Origin: Bacillota bacterium
GTDB lineage: Bacteria; Bacillota; Clostridia; Clostridiales; Clostridiaceae
DNA length: 64,000 bases
Direction of reading: 5' to 3'
Assembly (NCBI GenBank): GCA_023445445.1
Contig: JAEXLD010000039.1
Location: forward strand, 30,984-94,983
The first letter of the stretch is position 1, and the number at the start of each line of letters is the position of its first letter. A model generated the notes under the pieces. It searched no databases. It was given only the letters and a program-made list of their open reading frames with translations, and was not told the DNA's origin. The position numbers and the translations under genes were made by a program. Positions 16,902-26,669 of this stretch are shown piece after piece.

Positions 16902-18923
16902 ATGGATGTATCTCAATATATGAATATGTTTTTAGAAGAATCAATGGAGAATTTACAAACTTTAAATGAATCATTACTAGCTTTAGAACAAGAACCAGAA
17001 AATATAGATAAGCTAAATGAAATATTTAGAGTAGCTCATACTATTAAAGGAATGGCTGCAACTATGGGATTTAATAATATAGCAGAGCTTACTCATAAGA
17101 TGGAAGATGTTTTATCAGAATTTAGAGAGGGAAAGCTTAAAGTAACTAGAAATGTTGTTACTGTTTTGTTTGATTGTTTAGATACCTTAGAAAGAATGGT
17201 AAGTAATATAGAAGAAGGTAATGACAAGGAAATAGAGTATTTAAATATTATTAAAGAATTAGAAAGAGTAGCAAAAGTAGATAATATAAATGATACTGAA
17301 GATATAGAGAGTAATAATATAAGTGAATTAAATAGTTCAATTAATATTTCTTTAAATGAATATGATATTTCAGTAATTAAACAAGCTAGAAAAAACCAAT
17401 ATAATGGAATAGGTGTAAAAGTATATCTAAGAGAAGATACTTTATTAAAATCAGCTAGAGCATTTTTAATAGTTCAAGAACTAGAATCTCAAGGAGAAAT
17501 AATAAAATCCTTCCCATCTACAGAGGATATTGAAAATGAACAGTTTGATACAGAATTAATATTTGTATTATTAACCAAAAGATCTAAAGAAGATATACAA
17601 AGTTTAATAAGTAATATTTCAGAGGTTAATAAAGTAGAAACTTATTATGTTGAATTAGAAGATTATCATGAGCCTATATTAAGTAATAAATCTGTAGTAA
17701 ATGAAGCTAAAAATTTATCTAAAAATGTGCAAGTAGAAGGGGAAATAATTGAACCTAAGGAAATTAAAAAGGAAAATAATACTTCATCTAAGAGAGCACA
17801 TCAATCTGTAAGAGTAGACCTACAAAGAATTGATAAGCTTATGAATATGGTATCAGAACTGGTAATTTACAGAACTAGATTAGAACAAATAGTTATTGAT
17901 GATAAGTCTCAAGAACTAATAGAAACTCTAGAGCAAGTAGAAAGAACAACTTCTGATCTTCAAGATTTGGTTATGAAAATTAGAATGTTGCCACTAGAAG
18001 TGGTATTCAATAGGTTCCCTAGAATGATTAGAGATTTATCTGTAGAGCTTAAAAAGGAAATCAATTTTGTAATAGAAGGTTCTGAAACAGAATTAGATAG
18101 AACTGTCATAGATGAAATAGGAGAACCATTAATTCATCTTTTAAGAAATGCAGCAGATCATGGAGTAGAAAGCAAAGAAGAAAGAATAAAAAATGGTAAG
18201 GATCCTATTGGAACAATTAAGCTTGTAGCCTATCAAGAGGGAACTAAAGCACTAATTAAAGTAAGTGATGATGGTGCTGGTATAAATCTTAATAGAGTTA
18301 AGGAAAAGGCAGAGGAAATTGGAATAAGTACAGATGGCCTTAGCGATAGTGACATAAAAAATCTTATATTTGCTCAAGGATTTAGTACTAACAAAGTAGT
18401 TACAGACATTTCAGGTAGAGGAGTTGGAATGGATGTAGTAAAAAGTAAAATTTCATCCCTTGGTGGGACTGTTGATGTAGTGAGTGATGAAGGAAAAGGT
18501 ACGAGCTTTATAATTAAATTACCACTTACCCTTCAAATAATTCAAGCCTTACTTGTTAAGATAGGAGATGAAACCTTAGCAATTTCTCTAGGATTTATAG
18601 ATAGAGTTATAGATTATAGAGAAGAAAGATTGAAAAAGACTAATGGTGAAGAGGTTATTATTTATAGAGATAACGTTATACCGCTAATTAGACTTAATGA
18701 AAGATTAAATATAGAAAGCAAGGATAGTAATAAAAAGTTTATTATTATAGTTAAAGTAGGAGAAAAAACAGTAGGATTACTAGTAGATTCCTTATTTGGA
18801 CAACAAGAAATAGTAATTAAACCTTTAGGCAAGTCATTAAAATTCTTAAAAGAATATATTGGAGCTACTATTTTAGGTAATGGATTAGTAACATTGATAC
18901 TTGATGTTGCAGCATTAATATAG
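16902..18923 (+). CDS. cheA: chemotaxis histidine kinase CheA
   Basis: CheA autophosphorylates and passes phosphate to CheY. The 673-residue protein has an N-terminal HPt domain with the phospho-acceptor His46 in RVAHTIKGMA. A P2-like region follows (about 150-260), then the dimerisation domain starting near VDLQRIDKLMNM. The ATP-binding domain has HLLRNAADHG (N box), DDGAGI (G1) and DISGRGVGMDVV (G2). The C-terminal CheW-like domain ends in ILDVAALI. I chose the ATG at 16902 because an AAAGGGGTGA site sits just before it; a GTG nine bases earlier overlaps that site. Confidence 0.95.
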   Translation: MDVSQYMNMFLEESMENLQTLNESLLALEQEPENIDKLNEIFRVAHTIKGMAATMGFNNIAELTHKMEDVLSEFREGKLKVTRNVVTVLFDCLDTLERMVSNIEEGNDKEIEYLNIIKELERVAKVDNINDTEDIESNNISELNSSINISLNEYDISVIKQARKNQYNGIGVKVYLREDTLLKSARAFLIVQELESQGEIIKSFPSTEDIENEQFDTELIFVLLTKRSKEDIQSLISNISEVNKVETYYVELEDYHEPILSNKSVVNEAKNLSKNVQVEGEIIEPKEIKKENNTSSKRAHQSVRVDLQRIDKLMNMVSELVIYRTRLEQIVIDDKSQELIETLEQVERTTSDLQDLVMKIRMLPLEVVFNRFPRMIRDLSVELKKEINFVIEGSETELDRTVIDEIGEPLIHLLRNAADHGVESKEERIKNGKDPIGTIKLVAYQEGTKALIKVSDDGAGINLNRVKEKAEEIGISTDGLSDSDIKNLIFAQGFSTNKVVTDISGRGVGMDVVKSKISSLGGTVDVVSDEGKGTSFIIKLPLTLQIIQALLVKIGDETLAISLGFIDRVIDYREERLKKTNGEEVIIYRDNVIPLIRLNERLNIESKDSNKKFIIIVKVGEKTVGLLVDSLFGQQEIVIKPLGKSLKFLKEYIGATILGNGLVTLILDVAALI

Positions 18924-18937
18924 AAGGGAAGGATTTT

Positions 18938-19537
18938 ATGGACTACCAAAATTTAAGTTCAATTCAATTAGATGCATTAAAAGAAGTATCTAATATTGGA
19001 GCTGGTAATGCAGCAACATCATTGTCAATTTTACTTGGAACCAAGATAGATATGTCAGTTCCCAATATGAATTTAATTGCATTTGATGAACTATTTAATA
19101 GTTATAAAGAAAATGAAGTAGTAGCAGTACTAGTGAAAATTTTAGATGATATAGCAGGTAGCGTCTTATATGTATTTGATGAAAAGGTTGCACTTAATAT
19201 AGTATCAAAGATGACATTAGTACAAGAAGATACTTTAACGGAAATGGGATTTTCCGTAATAGGAGAAATAGGTAATATTATATCATCCTCATTTATGAAT
19301 TCAATTGCTGATTTTACTGGGTTAAAAATAACAGCTTCAGTGCCAGCAGTAGTAAATGATATGATAAGTGCTATACTTGTATCTACATTTGTAGAAACAG
19401 GACAATATCAAGAATATGTTTTAGATATAGAAACTTTATTTATGGGAGAAGAAGAAAATAATATTGAAGGACATTTTTATTTTGTACCTTCCCCAGGATC
19501 ATTAGAAAAAATATTAGAGTCACTAGGAATAAAATAG
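18938..19537 (+). CDS. cheC: CheY-P phosphatase CheC
   Basis: CheC dephosphorylates CheY-P and binds CheD in the Bacillus-type adaptation loop. The 199-residue protein carries both active-site repeats of the CheC/FliY family: EVSNIGAGNAATSL at about residues 15-28 and EIGNIISSSFMNS at about 110-122. Each provides the essential Glu and Asn. The length agrees with Bacillus CheC. It lies between cheA and cheY, with a GAAGGGAAGG ribosome binding site. Confidence 0.93.
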   Translation: MDYQNLSSIQLDALKEVSNIGAGNAATSLSILLGTKIDMSVPNMNLIAFDELFNSYKENEVVAVLVKILDDIAGSVLYVFDEKVALNIVSKMTLVQEDTLTEMGFSVIGEIGNIISSSFMNSIADFTGLKITASVPAVVNDMISAILVSTFVETGQYQEYVLDIETLFMGEEENNIEGHFYFVPSPGSLEKILESLGIK

Positions 19538-19552
19538 GTTGGAGGTTTTAAA

Positions 19553-19912
19553 ATGAAAAAAGTTTTAATAGTTGATGATGCTGCTTTTATGAGAATGATG
19601 ATAAAGGACATATTACAAAAAAATGGTTTTGAAGTAGTAGGTGAAGCAAGTAATGGAATAGAAGCCGTTAATTTATATAAGAAGGAAAGACCAGATGTTG
19701 TAACTATGGACATAACTATGCCAGATATGGATGGAATAGAAGCTGTAAAAGAAATAAGAGTTTTCGATCCAAATGCAAAAATTATTATGTGTTCAGCTAT
19801 GGGACAACAATCCATGGTTATGGATGCTATTAAATCAGGGGCAAAGGACTTTATTGTAAAGCCTTTCCAAGCAGATAGAGTATTAGAAGCTATTAGAAAG
19901 GTTGTAGGATAA
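19553..19912 (+). CDS. cheY: chemotaxis response regulator CheY
   Basis: A 119-residue stand-alone receiver domain. Acidic pocket residues Asp8 and Asp9 are in IVDDAAF, the phosphorylation site is Asp53 in TMDITMPDMDG, Ser81 follows the fourth strand, and Lys103 is in VKPF. Phospho-CheY binds FliM and FliY at the switch. It is the only receiver protein in the window, which matters because CheB lacks one. An AGGAGG-like site (TTGGAGG) precedes the ATG. Confidence 0.95.
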   Translation: MKKVLIVDDAAFMRMMIKDILQKNGFEVVGEASNGIEAVNLYKKERPDVVTMDITMPDMDGIEAVKEIRVFDPNAKIIMCSAMGQQSMVMDAIKSGAKDFIVKPFQADRVLEAIRKVVG

Positions 19913-19934
19913 ATAAAGGTAGGAGGCAGATTGA

Positions 19935-20333
19935 ATGCAATTTGTAATATTTAAATTAGGAGAAGAACATTTTGCAGTTGAAACTGATAAAGTTTTAAGT
20001 ATTAATGATATGATGACTATTACTAAGGTGCCAAAGGCTCCTAACTATATGAAGGGGTTAATTAATTTAAGAGGAAGTATAAAATCATTAGTAGATTTAA
20101 ATTTATTACTTAATATTAAGTCAGATAAAATGCAAAATAATATTATTATACTTAAGGTTAATGAAGAAGAATTAGGTATAACTGTAGATGAAGTAGAAGA
20201 GGTTATAGATATTGAAGAAAACAAACTTCAAAAATTTGATATTCATAGTACTGAAGCAAATATAAAAGGAATAATAAATTTAGAAGATAAGTTATTAACA
20301 GTAATAAATATAGAAAGATTACTTAATCAATGA
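19935..20333 (+). CDS. cheW: second chemotaxis coupling protein CheW
   Basis: A 132-residue CheW protein. It begins with the typical strand QFVIFKLGEEHFAV, has VPKAPNYMKGLINLRGSIKSLVDL with the conserved N-L-R-G segment, and a second half with GITVDEVEEVIDI and KGIINLEDKLLTVINI. It couples receptors to CheA. It is shorter and closer to the family consensus than the CheW at 14565, so the operon carries two non-identical couplers. It sits 22 bases after cheY and 16 before fliM. Confidence 0.93.
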   Translation: MQFVIFKLGEEHFAVETDKVLSINDMMTITKVPKAPNYMKGLINLRGSIKSLVDLNLLLNIKSDKMQNNIIILKVNEEELGITVDEVEEVIDIEENKLQKFDIHSTEANIKGIINLEDKLLTVINIERLLNQ

Positions 20334-20349
20334 GAAGTGAGGGATAGAA

Positions 20350-21345
20350 ATGGCAGAGGTACTTAGTCAAAGTGAAATAGATGCTCTTCTTTCTGCCTTA
20401 TCTACTGGAGATGTTGAGCCAGAACAGCTAAAAGAAAAAGAAGAGAAGCATAAGATTAAAAAGTATGACTTTAGAAGTCCGCAAAAGTTTTCTAAGGACC
20501 ACATAAGAACTTTAGAAATGGTTCATGATTCCTTTGCAAGGATAGTAAGTAACTATCTTTCAGGGCAACTTAGAAAGCATGTGAAAATTGAAATCCAAAG
20601 TGTTGAGCAAATTACTTATGAGGAATTTGTTCACTCTATTCCTAATCCTACTATAATAACAATATTTAAAATGAATCCTCTACAAGGAAATTTATTACTT
20701 GAAATGAATCCACAATTTTCATTTCAAATATTAGATATACTTTTAGGAGGCTCAGGCCAAAGATATGAGAAACCTAAAGAATTCTCAGAAATAGAGAAAA
20801 ATATAATATCAAACATAACAACTGAGATGATAAAGTCTATGGTACTTGCTTGGGATGGAATATTAGAAGTAAAACCAGAATTTGAATTATTAGAAACAAA
20901 TCCATCAGCAAACCAGACATTAGCTCCTAATGAACCAGTTGCTTTACTTAGCTTTTTAGTAGAACTAGGTAAAAGTACTACATATATGAACTTATGTATT
21001 CCGTATTTAAGTGTAGAAAAAATATTAGATAAGCTTGTTGTTCAATATTGGTTTAAAACTGATGAAGATGAGCTAAGTGATGAAGCAAAAGAAAAACTTA
21101 AAAAGGGAATTAACCCTGTAGAGGTAAATATGCATGTAGAGCTTGGTAAAACAGAAATAACAATAGATAATTTTTTAAAGCTTGTTAATGGAGATGTTTT
21201 AATATTAGATTCTCAATGCAGTGATCCAGTTAAAGTATTTGTAGAAGGAAATGAATGTTTTGTAGGAAAACCAGGATCTATAGGAAAGAATATGGGAGTT
21301 GAAATTTTAGATATTTTATATAAGGATGTGATTGAGAATGAGTAG
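20350..21345 (+). CDS. fliM: flagellar motor switch protein FliM
   Basis: FliM is the C-ring protein that receives CheY-P and reverses the motor. The 331-residue protein begins with the CheY-P-binding motif LSQSEIDALLSAL, followed by the linker, the middle CheC-like domain (from about residue 45, without the phosphatase residues), and the C-terminal SpoA/FliN-like domain (about 250-325). It overlaps the next gene by a few bases, which suggests translational coupling with fliY and keeps switch subunits in ratio. Confidence 0.95.
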   Translation: MAEVLSQSEIDALLSALSTGDVEPEQLKEKEEKHKIKKYDFRSPQKFSKDHIRTLEMVHDSFARIVSNYLSGQLRKHVKIEIQSVEQITYEEFVHSIPNPTIITIFKMNPLQGNLLLEMNPQFSFQILDILLGGSGQRYEKPKEFSEIEKNIISNITTEMIKSMVLAWDGILEVKPEFELLETNPSANQTLAPNEPVALLSFLVELGKSTTYMNLCIPYLSVEKILDKLVVQYWFKTDEDELSDEAKEKLKKGINPVEVNMHVELGKTEITIDNFLKLVNGDVLILDSQCSDPVKVFVEGNECFVGKPGSIGKNMGVEILDILYKDVIENE

Positions 21346-22474
21346 CAGTTTTTTATCTCAAGAAGAAATAGATTCATTATTAAAGGGAACAGACGAAGAT
21401 ACTAGTGTTGAAGTAGTAACAGAAATAGAAAGGGACTTACTAGGAGAAATAGGTAATATTTCTATGGGGTCAGCCTCTACAGCACTATATCAACTTATAA
21501 ATAAGCAGGTAAACATTACAACACCAAAGGTTACAATAACAACATTGCAAAGTATAAAAGAAGGTTTTGAATATCCTAACATAATATTAGATGTAGAATA
21601 TGTTTCTGGTATTACAGGCAGAAATCTTTTAATTATGAAAACTACAGATGCTGCTGTAATTGCAAATCTTATGATGGGAGGAGACGGACAAGTTTCTACA
21701 ACAGAATTGTCTGAAATAGAAGTAAGTGCAGTTCAAGAAGCAATGAACCAAATGATAGGATCTGCAGCTACTTCCATGGCAACAATGTTTGATAGAGAAG
21801 TAAATATTTCTCCACCAAAATCAAAGATATGGAAGGAAATGAGTGAAAAAATATCTGAAGCTATTCCAGAAGAACAAAAAATAGTTGAAATTTGTTTTGA
21901 CTTAACAATAGAAGGTTTACTTCAATCTAATATGATGCAAATATTACCTATTCAAACAGCTAAAAAAATTGTTTCTATTATGATGGGAGAAGAATCATTT
22001 GAAAAGGAGGAAGCTGCAGTGGATGTTAAAGTAGAAAGTAATACTGTATTACCAGAAAATGAGACTGCATCTAAAGTCATTAATGCGGGATATAATGAAG
22101 CAGCTATAACTGCAACATATAAAGAAAATATTGATACTTCTATTAAAGAAAAGCCTATTGAAGTTCATGATGCTAGCTTTGAATCCTTAACTCAAGGTAA
22201 GGTAGGAGAATCTCATAGGAATATAGACTTAATATTAGATGTTCCTTTAGATGTTTCAGTAGTTCTTGGAAGAACTAAAAAGAGTATAAAGGATATTTTG
22301 AATTTAAGTACAGGATCCTTAATAGAATTAGATAAATTAGCAGAAGAACCAGTGGAAATACTTGTAAATGGCAAAAAGATAGCTTATGGTGAAGTAGTAG
22401 TAGTAGATGAGAATTTTGGAGTTAGAATAACAAGTATTATTAGTGGAGTAGAGAGAATTAAATCTTTAAGGTAG
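21338..22474 (+). CDS. fliY: flagellar motor switch phosphatase FliY
   Basis: FliY replaces FliN in the C-ring of Gram-positive bacteria and also removes phosphate from CheY. The 378-residue protein starts with a FliM-like CheY-binding peptide FLSQEEIDSLL. A CheC-like domain follows with EIGNISMGSASTAL and a second active site EAMNQMIGSAATSM. After a low-complexity linker (about residues 230-290) comes a C-terminal SpoA/FliN domain with LDVPLDVSVVLGRTKKSI. I prefer the ATG at 21338; an in-frame TTG at 21332 is nearer the AAGGA site. It ends the chemotaxis/switch operon. Confidence 0.93.
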   Translation: MSSSFLSQEEIDSLLKGTDEDTSVEVVTEIERDLLGEIGNISMGSASTALYQLINKQVNITTPKVTITTLQSIKEGFEYPNIILDVEYVSGITGRNLLIMKTTDAAVIANLMMGGDGQVSTTELSEIEVSAVQEAMNQMIGSAATSMATMFDREVNISPPKSKIWKEMSEKISEAIPEEQKIVEICFDLTIEGLLQSNMMQILPIQTAKKIVSIMMGEESFEKEEAAVDVKVESNTVLPENETASKVINAGYNEAAITATYKENIDTSIKEKPIEVHDASFESLTQGKVGESHRNIDLILDVPLDVSVVLGRTKKSIKDILNLSTGSLIELDKLAEEPVEILVNGKKIAYGEVVVVDENFGVRITSIISGVERIKSLR

Positions 22475-22532
22475 TAATACATAGGTTCTATGCACAATGT
22501 GAAGTTAATAATGAAAAATGAAAATTTTAATT

Positions 22533-22560
22533 AGAGGCTGTTGTTACAGCCTCTTTTCTT
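22533..22560 (+). terminator. intrinsic terminator of the chemotaxis/switch operon
   Basis: The nine-base stem AGAGGCTGT/ACAGCCTCT has a TGTT loop and a T-rich tail, about 60 bases after fliY. Confidence 0.83.
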
Positions 22561-22599
22561 GTTATATATTATATTTATTGATTTTTTAAATATAATAAC

Positions 22600-22626
22600 T
22601 AAACTTTTAAGTAAAAAAAACGATAA
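22600..22626 (+). promoter_or_regulatory. sigma-D (FliA) promoter for flgM operon
   Basis: TAAA (22600-22603), a 15-base spacer and AACGATAA (22619-22626) match the TAAA-N15-GCCGATAT sigma-28 consensus. The site lies 30 bases before the chosen flgM start and after a terminator, so it is well placed to drive the late-flagellar genes. Confidence 0.75.
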
Positions 22627-22656
22627 ATATCATATAGGAAAATGTTGGAGGGAATT

Positions 22657-22929
22657 ATGAATATAAAAGGAATTAATTATACAAATGGAATTAATTATTA
22701 TAACAAAGTTACTTCTAATAAAATGGATAAGATAGAAAAAGAAAAAGCATATGACAGAATAGAAATATCAGAAGCTTCTAAAATTCTAAAGGATTATTCA
22801 ATAGATAATAATTATAATAATACTAAAAGAGTTATGGCTGTGAAAAATGAAATTTCTAATGGAACATATTCTTATGATGCTAGGCTTATTGCAAGAGGAA
22901 TTTTAGAAGAAATGAAAGGTAAGAAGTAA
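22657..22929 (+). CDS. flgM: anti-sigma factor FlgM
   Basis: FlgM binds sigma-D and blocks late gene expression until the hook is finished and FlgM is exported. The 90-residue protein has a polar, disordered N-terminal half and a C-terminal helical half with DRIEISEASKIL and VMAVKNEISNGTYSYDARLIARGILEE-type helices, as in Bacillus FlgM. The start at 22657 is chosen because GGAGGG lies five bases upstream; an in-frame ATG at 22642 would overlap that site. It is first in the operon and so autoregulated through sigma-D. Confidence 0.9.
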   Translation: MNIKGINYTNGINYYNKVTSNKMDKIEKEKAYDRIEISEASKILKDYSIDNNYNNTKRVMAVKNEISNGTYSYDARLIARGILEEMKGKK

Positions 22930-22931
22930 CA

Positions 22932-23342
22932 ATGGGAAGTAATTTAAAGGAAGTTCTTACTTTAGAAGAAGGAAAATTAAGAGAACTATTAGCATTACTA
23001 GATAAACAATATAAACTTATTTTAGATAAAGATATTTTTGGTATGGAAGCAGTGGCGGAAGAAATAAGATTAAAAAATAAAGAAGTAGCAGAAATTGAAG
23101 TAAATAGGAGAAAATTCTTAGGTAATACTTCAATAAATGATTATATAAATAACTCAAATAGTGATGAGTTAGATAATTTATATAGAAAAATACAAAAGTT
23201 ATTAAATGAAATGATATTGCAAAAGGATACAAATGAATTACTAATAAAGCAACAATTAAGTTTTACTAATAATTTACTAAATTTAATAAATCCAAAGAAG
23301 GATGTAACTACTTACAACTCTTATGGAAGTGTAAGAAGGTAA
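22932..23342 (+). CDS. flgN: flagellar export chaperone FlgN
   Basis: A 136-residue, almost entirely helical protein. FlgN-family chaperones bind the hook-associated proteins FlgK and FlgL and deliver them to the export gate. The heptad-like pattern in the first 60 residues (KLRELLALLDKQYKLILDKD) and the second helix group (NLYRKIQKLLNEMILQKDTNELLI) fit the family, and it directly precedes flgK and flgL, its expected clients. It begins two bases after the flgM stop. Confidence 0.85.
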   Translation: MGSNLKEVLTLEEGKLRELLALLDKQYKLILDKDIFGMEAVAEEIRLKNKEVAEIEVNRRKFLGNTSINDYINNSNSDELDNLYRKIQKLLNEMILQKDTNELLIKQQLSFTNNLLNLINPKKDVTTYNSYGSVRR

Positions 23343-23363
23343 TAGAATATTGGAGGAGAGATT

Positions 23364-25199
23364 ATGTCAGGATTATTTTCCACATTTAATATAGCGAAAA
23401 GAGGAATGAATGTACAACAAAAAAGTATAGATGTTACTTCACACAATATTGCTAACTCTAATACAGTTGGATATTCAAGACAAAGAGCTAAAATAGAAAC
23501 TAGTAGACCTTTCGGAGGAACTTCTATGGGATCCTCAGTGCAAGCAGGACAACTTGGTACAGGAGCTCAAATTCAAGCCATTGAAAGAGTAAGAGATAGT
23601 TTCTTGGATTATCAAGTTAGAGGAGAAACTGCAATACTAGGTAAGTATGATATGAGAAGTAATTACTTGTATGAAGTAGAAAGTGTATTTAATGAACCAT
23701 CAAGTACAGGATTATCAACATTAATGGGTAAATTTTTTGATGCCTTTCAAGAACTTTCAAAGCAGCCTAATAGTTCAAATTCTAGAACAGTAGTTGCACA
23801 ACAATCTGCAGCTTTAGCAGATGCATTAAATTCTACTTATACAAAACTTGAAAATCTTAAAAACAATACTCAAGATATGCTAAAAAGTACTGTTACAGAA
23901 GTAAATAGTATATTAGAGCAACTTGATAGAGTAAATCAAGAAATTATAAGTGTAACTGTATCTGGAAACACTCCTAATGATTTAATGGATAAAAGAGATT
24001 TATTATTAGATGAGTTAAGCTATAAATTTGGTATTCAAGTGGATAAAAGAGAGTTTAATGGTATAGATTTAAAACCTACTGAATCAGGTAATATGAAAGC
24101 TTCTTTATTAGTAAACTCAAGTCCAAATGGAGATGTATCAAGATTTTCTTATGTAACAAATGTAGAGAAAGATAAAAATGACTTATCTGGAACCACTTAT
24201 ATAGTTACCTATTATAAAAATGGTAATATGGACAGTGAAAATAACAAGCAAACAATGAAGGTATCTGGAATAACAGAAGAGCAAGCTAAAGAAATTCAAG
24301 ATAATAGAATAATATGGGCAGATAAGACTGGTCAAGCAGCTAGAGGAGATGGATACCCCATTAGAAATGGAGATACTATAACCTATTCACAACTTATGAT
24401 GTTTAAACCTGAAACAGGAAGTGCAAGTGGCTTAGTATCTGTACAAAAGGATATTGAAGAGTATATGAACCAATTAAATAAATTAGCTAAATCTTTAGCT
24501 TTTTCAGTTAATGCTATTCATAGTGGTATAGAGGATCCATTAAATAATAGTGGTGGAGTAGATAAGGATTATTTACCTTACTTTGTTAATAAAGATATAG
24601 CTAAATATAGAGCCAACGGTTTATTGATAAATTTAGATGAAACTTTATATGCTGAAGAAGAAATAACAGCTAAAAATATTTCTATGAATGCAGAAATACT
24701 TCAAGATGTAATGAAGATAAAAACTAGAACTCATGATGATTTGTTTGCATATACCCATGAAAATGATATTGATGGGGATGGGGATGGAGCAAGGGCTTTA
24801 TCAATTGCTCAGCTTAGAGATTCACTAATTAGAATTCAGGATATTAACGAAACCGTTGTATCTAGAAAGGATATGTTTGATAAATTTAAAGGCGGGAATA
24901 CACTTTCTAATAATGGATTAAAAATTGAAAATAGCACATCAGGAATGAAGATGGATTCATATTTTAAAGATACAATAGATAGACTTGGAGTACAAGCACA
25001 AGAAGCTCAAAGAATGGTAACTAATCAAGAAGACTTATTGCATAGTGTAGAAGAAACTAGAGCTTCAGTTTCAGGTGTATCTTTAGATGAAGAAATGGCG
25101 AATTTAGTTCAATTCCAACATGCATATAATGCTAATGCAAAGATAATATCAACTGTAGATGAATTACTTGATGTAATAATAAATGGTTTGAAGAGGTAG
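23364..25199 (+). CDS. flgK: flagellar hook-associated protein FlgK (HAP1)
   Basis: FlgK forms the junction between hook and filament. The 611-residue protein has the rod/hook-type N terminus FSTFNIAKRGMNVQQKS with the conserved SHNIANSNTVGYSRQ motif, and the matching C terminus ETRASVSGVSLDEEMANL ending in a coiled-coil helix. The middle third is variable and surface-exposed in the family. It is exported without a cleaved signal. A TTGGAGGAGAG ribosome binding site precedes the ATG. Confidence 0.95.
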   Translation: MSGLFSTFNIAKRGMNVQQKSIDVTSHNIANSNTVGYSRQRAKIETSRPFGGTSMGSSVQAGQLGTGAQIQAIERVRDSFLDYQVRGETAILGKYDMRSNYLYEVESVFNEPSSTGLSTLMGKFFDAFQELSKQPNSSNSRTVVAQQSAALADALNSTYTKLENLKNNTQDMLKSTVTEVNSILEQLDRVNQEIISVTVSGNTPNDLMDKRDLLLDELSYKFGIQVDKREFNGIDLKPTESGNMKASLLVNSSPNGDVSRFSYVTNVEKDKNDLSGTTYIVTYYKNGNMDSENNKQTMKVSGITEEQAKEIQDNRIIWADKTGQAARGDGYPIRNGDTITYSQLMMFKPETGSASGLVSVQKDIEEYMNQLNKLAKSLAFSVNAIHSGIEDPLNNSGGVDKDYLPYFVNKDIAKYRANGLLINLDETLYAEEEITAKNISMNAEILQDVMKIKTRTHDDLFAYTHENDIDGDGDGARALSIAQLRDSLIRIQDINETVVSRKDMFDKFKGGNTLSNNGLKIENSTSGMKMDSYFKDTIDRLGVQAQEAQRMVTNQEDLLHSVEETRASVSGVSLDEEMANLVQFQHAYNANAKIISTVDELLDVIINGLKR

Positions 25200-25210
25200 G
25201 AGGAAAGTAA

Positions 25211-26206
25211 ATGAGAATTACAAATCAAATGATGTCTAAAAGTTTCTTAAGAGATCTTGGAAGAAATCAAAATTATATGAAAAAATTAAATGATCAGCTT
25301 ACTTCTGGCAAAGAAATAAGGAGACCATCAGATAATCCTTTTAAAGTGGCTAGAAGCATGCAATTAAATAGAGATATCGGTGCTAATACGCAATATAATG
25401 AAAACATTAAGGATACTACAAATTGGTTAGATACTACAGATACTGCTTTAGAACAACTAGGTAATAGTTTCCAAAGATTTAGAGAACTTATGGTTTCAGC
25501 AGGTAATGCAGCTTATGGTAGTGATGAAAAGAGAGCTATAAAGGATGAGATGAATGAAAAAGTAAATGAAATTGCTCAAATACTTAATTCAAGCTTTGAT
25601 GGGAAATATATATTTGGAGGAACTAAAGTTAATTCTAAACCTGTAGCTAGTAGTAGAGATGTAGATACTAAAAATAGTTATATTAATTTATCGGGTAAGG
25701 ATGGAGAAGTACTTTCATTAGATAATTCAGATGAAAGTGTACAAAATCAAATTAATATGATTGGTCAAAAGCTAAATGTAGAAATTTCTCAAGGAGTAAC
25801 TATGGAATATAGTGTGTCTGCTACAGATATACTAATGTTTAAAGATAAAAAAGGTACAGCTGTAAATGTAATGGATCTTTTAAAAGGAATTACTGATGAT
25901 ATAGATTCTCCAAATCCTGACATCAGTAGTAAAGTTACAAATGAGTATATAAAATCCATGGATGAAACTATAACAAATCTTTTAAAGATTAGAGCAGAAG
26001 TTGGTGCTAAACAAAATAGAATGGAATCAGCAGCAGACCAAAATGATGAGCAAAATTTTAATTTAACAGATATTTTATCACAAACAGAAGATATAGATTT
26101 TGCTAAAAAAAATATAGAAGCAACAGTAGCACAAAGTGTGTATATGGCGTCACTTCAAGTAAGCGCAAAAATTATACAGCCATCACTTTTAGATTTCCTA
26201 AGATAG
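25211..26206 (+). CDS. flgL: flagellar hook-associated protein FlgL (HAP3)
   Basis: FlgL is the second hook-filament junction protein. The 331-residue sequence begins with RITNQMMSKSFLRDL and has the flagellin-like helix motif KLNDQLTSGKEIRRPSDNP at about residues 27-45. It ends with a flagellin-like helix containing DFAKKNIEATVAQSVYMASLQ. It follows flgK by 11 bases and precedes fliW, the same order as in Bacillus (flgK-flgL-fliW-csrA with an extra gene there). Confidence 0.95.
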   Translation: MRITNQMMSKSFLRDLGRNQNYMKKLNDQLTSGKEIRRPSDNPFKVARSMQLNRDIGANTQYNENIKDTTNWLDTTDTALEQLGNSFQRFRELMVSAGNAAYGSDEKRAIKDEMNEKVNEIAQILNSSFDGKYIFGGTKVNSKPVASSRDVDTKNSYINLSGKDGEVLSLDNSDESVQNQINMIGQKLNVEISQGVTMEYSVSATDILMFKDKKGTAVNVMDLLKGITDDIDSPNPDISSKVTNEYIKSMDETITNLLKIRAEVGAKQNRMESAADQNDEQNFNLTDILSQTEDIDFAKKNIEATVAQSVYMASLQVSAKIIQPSLLDFLR

Positions 26207-26218
26207 GAGAAGATGAAT

Positions 26219-26641
26219 ATGGAAATAGTATCACCAATACATGGGACAATAGTATATGATTCAAATGAAATAATTACCTTTGAAAAAGGAGTTCCAGGAT
26301 TTAAAGATTTAAAGAATTTTGTTATTAAGGAAGTAGGAGAAGACAGTCCTTTTAGTATACTTCAATCTATAGAGGATAAAGAAATTGGGTTTATTCTAAT
26401 TTCACCATTTTTAGTAAATGAAAAATACGAAGTAAATCTTAGTAATGAAGTAATAAATAATTTAAAGATAACATCTGAAAAAGAGGTGCTATTATACTCA
26501 ATAGTTACATTAAGTTCAAATATGAAAGAAATAACAGCAAATTTAAAGGCCCCAATAATTATTAATTTTAATACCAAAAAAGCAGAACAATATATAATAG
26601 ATAAAGATATATACAAAATTAAAGAAAAAATATTTAGTTAA
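26219..26641 (+). CDS. fliW: flagellar assembly factor FliW
   Basis: FliW is a small beta-barrel protein that binds free flagellin and the translational repressor CsrA. When flagellin is exported, FliW is released and antagonises CsrA, so flagellin is translated again. The 140-residue sequence has the typical early segment GVPGFKDLKNFVI and the SPF motif in ISPFLVN. I chose ATG 26219 since AGGAGA lies eight bases before it; an ATG at 26213 is only two bases from that site. csrA is the next gene. Confidence 0.93.
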   Translation: MEIVSPIHGTIVYDSNEIITFEKGVPGFKDLKNFVIKEVGEDSPFSILQSIEDKEIGFILISPFLVNEKYEVNLSNEVINNLKITSEKEVLLYSIVTLSSNMKEITANLKAPIIINFNTKKAEQYIIDKDIYKIKEKIFS

Positions 26642-26669
26642 TAAAGTTTTCAGCTATAATTAAATATAA